A stretch of 64,000 nucleotides of DNA, from the NCBI GenBank assembly GCA_963580285.1, contig OY757023.1, positions 130,542,027-130,606,026 of the forward strand, written 5' to 3'. Under the pieces are notes generated by a model. The model had not been told where the DNA came from. It searched no databases and worked only from the letters and a program-made list of their open reading frames with translations. The position numbers were made by a program, and so were the translations under genes. This DNA comes from Lucinisca nassula (Eukaryota; Mollusca; Bivalvia; Lucinida; Lucinidae). This document shows positions 62,101 to 64,000 of the stretch, one piece after another; the stretch's first letter is position 1; every line of letters begins with the position of its first letter.

Positions 62101-63882
62101 ATGAACACCTTTAAAAGGTAAAGAAGGTCTAATACCAACAGCCACTGAACCGGATACCAAGTCTGATGACAAATAAACGTTATGAAGCGGAACATTAACA
62201 AATCCACATTCCACACCCTGAATAAGGACACTTTGGCCCAAAGAAGTCTTCTCGGAAAAAGGCAGAGTATCTGCTAGAATAAGAGATTGAGAAGCTCCAG
62301 TATCTCGTAAGATTTTAATAGGGGTAGGATGAGCATAACTGTCACCATTTAGTGACACAAAACCATCTGATAAGAATGGTTCATAAATCTCCATAACTGA
62401 ATCAGTCTCAGATAATTTGATATCAGAAAGAGTTTCCTCCCTTACACAAGACTGTGGTTTTGGCCTTATAGAAGTCAAGCCTGTAGGCTTAAGTTCCTCT
62501 CGTCTTTCTCGTTCTTTCATTCTCTTTAATTTTAAACACTCAGAGATCAAATGACCTGTATTTTTACAATAATAACAAACTACTTGAGGTTGAGATAAGG
62601 GATTCTGGTCTTTGTTTTCACCAGAAGGTTTGGAAAAATTCTGACTTCTGTTTTCACCAGAAGGTTTGGAAGGATTCTGGCTTTTATTTTCACCAGAAAG
62701 TTTGGGCATAGTACTAGATGTATGGCTATAACTACCAGAAGGGTTACTGGGATAGAATCTTGGACCTGTCTGTGGATTATAAGGTTTTCGAGGATAAGGC
62801 CTGTTCACAAATGAGACTTTATGAGTCAAAGCATAATCATCTGCCAAACGAGAAGCTTCCTCCAAAGTTTCAACCTGTCTCTCATCGAGAAAAGATTTAA
62901 TGTCTGAATTTATACACCGTTTGAACTCTTCAACAAGGACAAGCTGTCTAAGTTTGTCATGATCAGAGCCTACTTTTTTAGAAGAACACCACCTATCAAA
63001 AAGCTGTTCTTTGGTTCGAGCAAATTCTACATGGGTCTGGGACATTTCTTTTTTACAGTTCCTAAATTTCTGCCTGTAAGCCTCAGGGACCAACTCATAT
63101 GCTTTAAGAATAAGCTCCTTAACCAGATCATAGTCTGAGCTTTGCTCGACAGTCAGCTGAATGTAAATGTCTCGAGCCTTTCCAACAACAACGCTTTGCA
63201 AAAGTAAGGTCCAGTGCTCTTTTGGCCATTTTAAATTTTCTGCAACTTTTTCAAAATGCAAAAAATACTTATCTACCTCTTTTTCCTGAAATGGCGGAAC
63301 TAATCTGATGTGTTTTGTGGCATCAAAGTAACTACCAGAGTCAAAAACAGGGGTAGGTTTCACCCTATCTTGACCCTGGAGTTCCATTTCCTTCATCTTT
63401 AATTGAAATTGCCATTTTTCCCTTTCTATTTCAAGTCGCTCTTCTTTTTCTAATTTTTCTTTCTGAAGGCGTTCCTCCATTTCTCTTTGTTTTTCTTCCT
63501 GTTCTAATTTTTCTTTTCGAATTCGTTCTTCCATTTCTAATCTTTCCATCTGCATTTGTCTCTGCATTTCTCTTTCTTTTTCCTTCTCTCTTTCTTCCAT
63601 TTCTAATCTTAACTTCTCCAATTCAATTTGCCTTCCTATTTCAATTTGTCTCATTTGTAATTCAGTATGTGAAACCATAATGAGAGACAAAGCAGATGGA
63701 TCGAAAAGTTCTTCATCAACAAAAAACTGTACCAAAATATTCTTAATTTCATGCTTCTTCATGCTTGTTTTGACAGCAGTGACCCCATAATGGGAAGCAA
63801 TTTCTAGCAAATCTGTCCTTTTGGCCAGATTAAACAACTCCTGAGTAGGCTGAGCCAAAAAGCTTCTCAAATCAAACGACAT
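59191..63882 (-). CDS. gag-pol: Gag-Pol polyprotein of a Gmr1-like Ty3/gypsy retrotransposon
   Basis: 1563 codons from ATG 63882. Residues about 75-165 are a Glu/Arg/Lys-rich coiled coil. About 200-370 is a capsid-like domain resembling the vertebrate SCAN domain. At 436-449 lies a zinc knuckle, CYYCKNTGHLISEC (CX2CX4HX4C). The aspartic protease motif DTGA is near 527. The integrase zinc site (H...HX-CRSCHTC) is about 785-815 and the core D848, D907, E943 (D-X35-E). RT spans about 1240-1420 with FDLLKG and YIDD at 1364-1367, and RNase H starts near 1512 (IDAS). Gag and Pol share one frame, with no frameshift signal. It would copy and insert the element; the truncated RNase H makes this copy probably non-autonomous. 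Confidence 0.92.
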   Translation of the reverse strand: MSFDLRSFLAQPTQELFNLAKRTDLLEIASHYGVTAVKTSMKKHEIKNILVQFFVDEELFDPSALSLIMVSHTELQMRQIEIGRQIELEKLRLEMEEREKEKEREMQRQMQMERLEMEERIRKEKLEQEEKQREMEERLQKEKLEKEERLEIEREKWQFQLKMKEMELQGQDRVKPTPVFDSGSYFDATKHIRLVPPFQEKEVDKYFLHFEKVAENLKWPKEHWTLLLQSVVVGKARDIYIQLTVEQSSDYDLVKELILKAYELVPEAYRQKFRNCKKEMSQTHVEFARTKEQLFDRWCSSKKVGSDHDKLRQLVLVEEFKRCINSDIKSFLDERQVETLEEASRLADDYALTHKVSFVNRPYPRKPYNPQTGPRFYPSNPSGSYSHTSSTMPKLSGENKSQNPSKPSGENRSQNFSKPSGENKDQNPLSQPQVVCYYCKNTGHLISECLKLKRMKERERREELKPTGLTSIRPKPQSCVREETLSDIKLSETDSVMEIYEPFLSDGFVSLNGDSYAHPTPIKILRDTGASQSLILADTLPFSEKTSLGQSVLIQGVECGFVNVPLHNVYLSSDLVSGSVAVGIRPSLPFKGVHLLLGNDLAGDKVVVNPLLTANPCTDQPPDPIEQEIPDLYPSCAVTRAMARKAKQTDGKQDFDLTDTFLGQSFNDEITRSLSSNLPDKQADFHDNKSSLDLGHDKMSGSQLAIEQHKDPEISPLFERALDEQEVSQVPVCYYVKNGILMRKWRPPDVSAEDEWTVNHQIVVPRIYRPEILNLAHETPMSGHLGVNKTYHKILNHFYWPGLKSDVSQHCRSCHTCQMVGKPNQTIPKAHLQPIPAFDEPFSRIIIDCVGPLPRTKSGCEYLLTIMCASTRFPETIPLRNIKTKTIVKALVKFFTFVGLPKSIQSDQGSNFMSGIFQQVMHGLGIVQYKPSAYHPESQGALERFHQTMKNMIRSYCFDTEKDWDEGIHLLLFAVRESVQESLGFTPFELVFGHTIRGPLKLLKEKFLSNDDTSLNLLQYVSDFKTRLSKACEAARTNLQSAQRKMKQLYDIGTKERNFKPGDKVLALLPIPRKSLQARYYGPYTVDKKISDVNYIINTPGRRKLKQLCHINMLKEYIDRDNTSLTSVNLVSSVPLNSCDNDCEDINSVKSDPTSSKLQNSDILRNLDQKLSHLEPNQRNELKQLIFEYEHLFPDIPTRTDKIFHDVDINGSKPVKQHPYRMNPVKQKYLKEEVQYLLDNDFIKPSQSEWSSPCILVPKPDGTYRMCTDFRKVNSLSKTDSFPIPRMDDCIDNIGNAKYITKFDLLKGFWQIPLTDRAKEVLAFTTPDGLFNYKVMPFGTKNSPATFQRLINMVIAGLEGCSAYIDDAIIYNDQWNQHLGTIRAFFDILSNAKLTINLAKSDFCHASLTFLGHVVGQGHVKPIDAKVEAISNFPVPTCKRQLMRFLGMAGYYRKFCNNFSVIAEPLTNLLSKRTKFHWNAICQNAFDKLKAILKSEPVLLAPNFEKEFKLAIDASDVGAGSVLLQEDENGVDHPVCYISKKFNKHQRNYSTIEKECLSLILAL

Positions 63883-64000
63883 GTTTGCTTTTTGTTTGTT
63901 TTATAAAGTGTTTATGGAAATATAGATTGAGGTTAATTTGACAAAGTTTTTTTTTTTTTTTTTTTTTGAAATGACAAGCCCAACAAAAATTTCACATGAA
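63883..64000 (-). other. Leader region of the Gmr1-like element
   Basis: Untranslated sequence before the Gag start, with a T-run of about 23 (plus strand, 63945-63967). I find no LTR end or convincing primer binding site before the window edge. Confidence 0.55.

Larger units (their letters stand above)
58292..64000 (-). mobile_element. Ty3/gypsy LTR retrotransposon with integrase before RT (Gmr1-like), 5' LTR outside the window
   Basis: On the minus strand the order is: leader (63883-64000), one gag-pol ORF (63882-59191), a decayed RNase H tail, a purine tract (58855-58844) and the 3' LTR (58843-58292). The pol order protease-integrase-RT-RNase H is that of Gmr1-type elements within the gypsy group, not of Mag/Steamer-type gypsy elements. 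RT motif YIDD and the integrase D-D-35-E are intact. The 5-bp flank beside the 3' LTR is AATCG; the partner repeat lies outside. Confidence 0.9.

Overview
The window looks like one piece of an invertebrate nuclear genome, most likely a marine bivalve mollusc. This is inferred from GT-AG introns of kilobase size, a very high load of short foldback transposons, dispersed repeats of a type common in bivalves (ends like AGCTCACCTGAGC, runs of GACCTTTGACC), hammerhead ribozyme motifs, and retroelements of animal type. No prokaryotic operon, ribosome-binding-site or CRISPR architecture is present.

One host gene crosses most of the window on the + strand (17256-49433, possibly starting at a separate exon near 4355). 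Thirteen exons can be joined with every splice phase in agreement (2901 nt in total) into a protein of about 963 residues. The N-terminal two thirds is a kyphoscoliosis-peptidase/hillarin-type transglutaminase-like protein whose catalytic Cys, His and Asp all appear substituted. The C-terminal third is helical and resembles the stalk/microtubule-binding region of dynein heavy chain. The likely reading is a non-enzymatic cytoskeletal protein.

The right end (58292-64000, - strand) holds an LTR retrotransposon. It has a 3' LTR, a polypurine tract and one long Gag-Pol ORF in the order capsid (SCAN-like), zinc knuckle, protease, integrase, reverse transcriptase, RNase H. Integrase lies before reverse transcriptase, the Gmr1-type order within Ty3/gypsy. 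The RNase H end is broken by two stops and a frame change. The 5' LTR lies outside the window.

Almost everything else is mobile DNA. The dominant family, called PAL here, is about 270 bp with a central hairpin around the core GTTAGAACCGCCTC/GAGGCGGTTCTAAC and two types of ends (PAL-A: ATTACGAAAACACGCC; PAL-B: TTACGATAACACACCCGTG / CACGGACTTGTTAACGTGA). A pogo-like MITE (family E) carries a related hairpin between unrelated ends. Other recurring families are named D, F, G, H, I, J, K, L, M and N. They include TTAA-flanked MITEs, tRNA-headed SINEs and a G-type SINE-like repeat. Two very short LTR elements (TRIM type; 32283-32803 and 44617-44978) carry a tRNA-like pol III promoter inside each LTR. 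Type I hammerhead ribozymes occur at 21714-21759 and as a tandem pair at 56504-56730, with a weaker candidate at 29665-29704. Several MITEs sit directly against splice acceptors of the host gene; at 30695-30697 the transposon end appears to supply the acceptor region.
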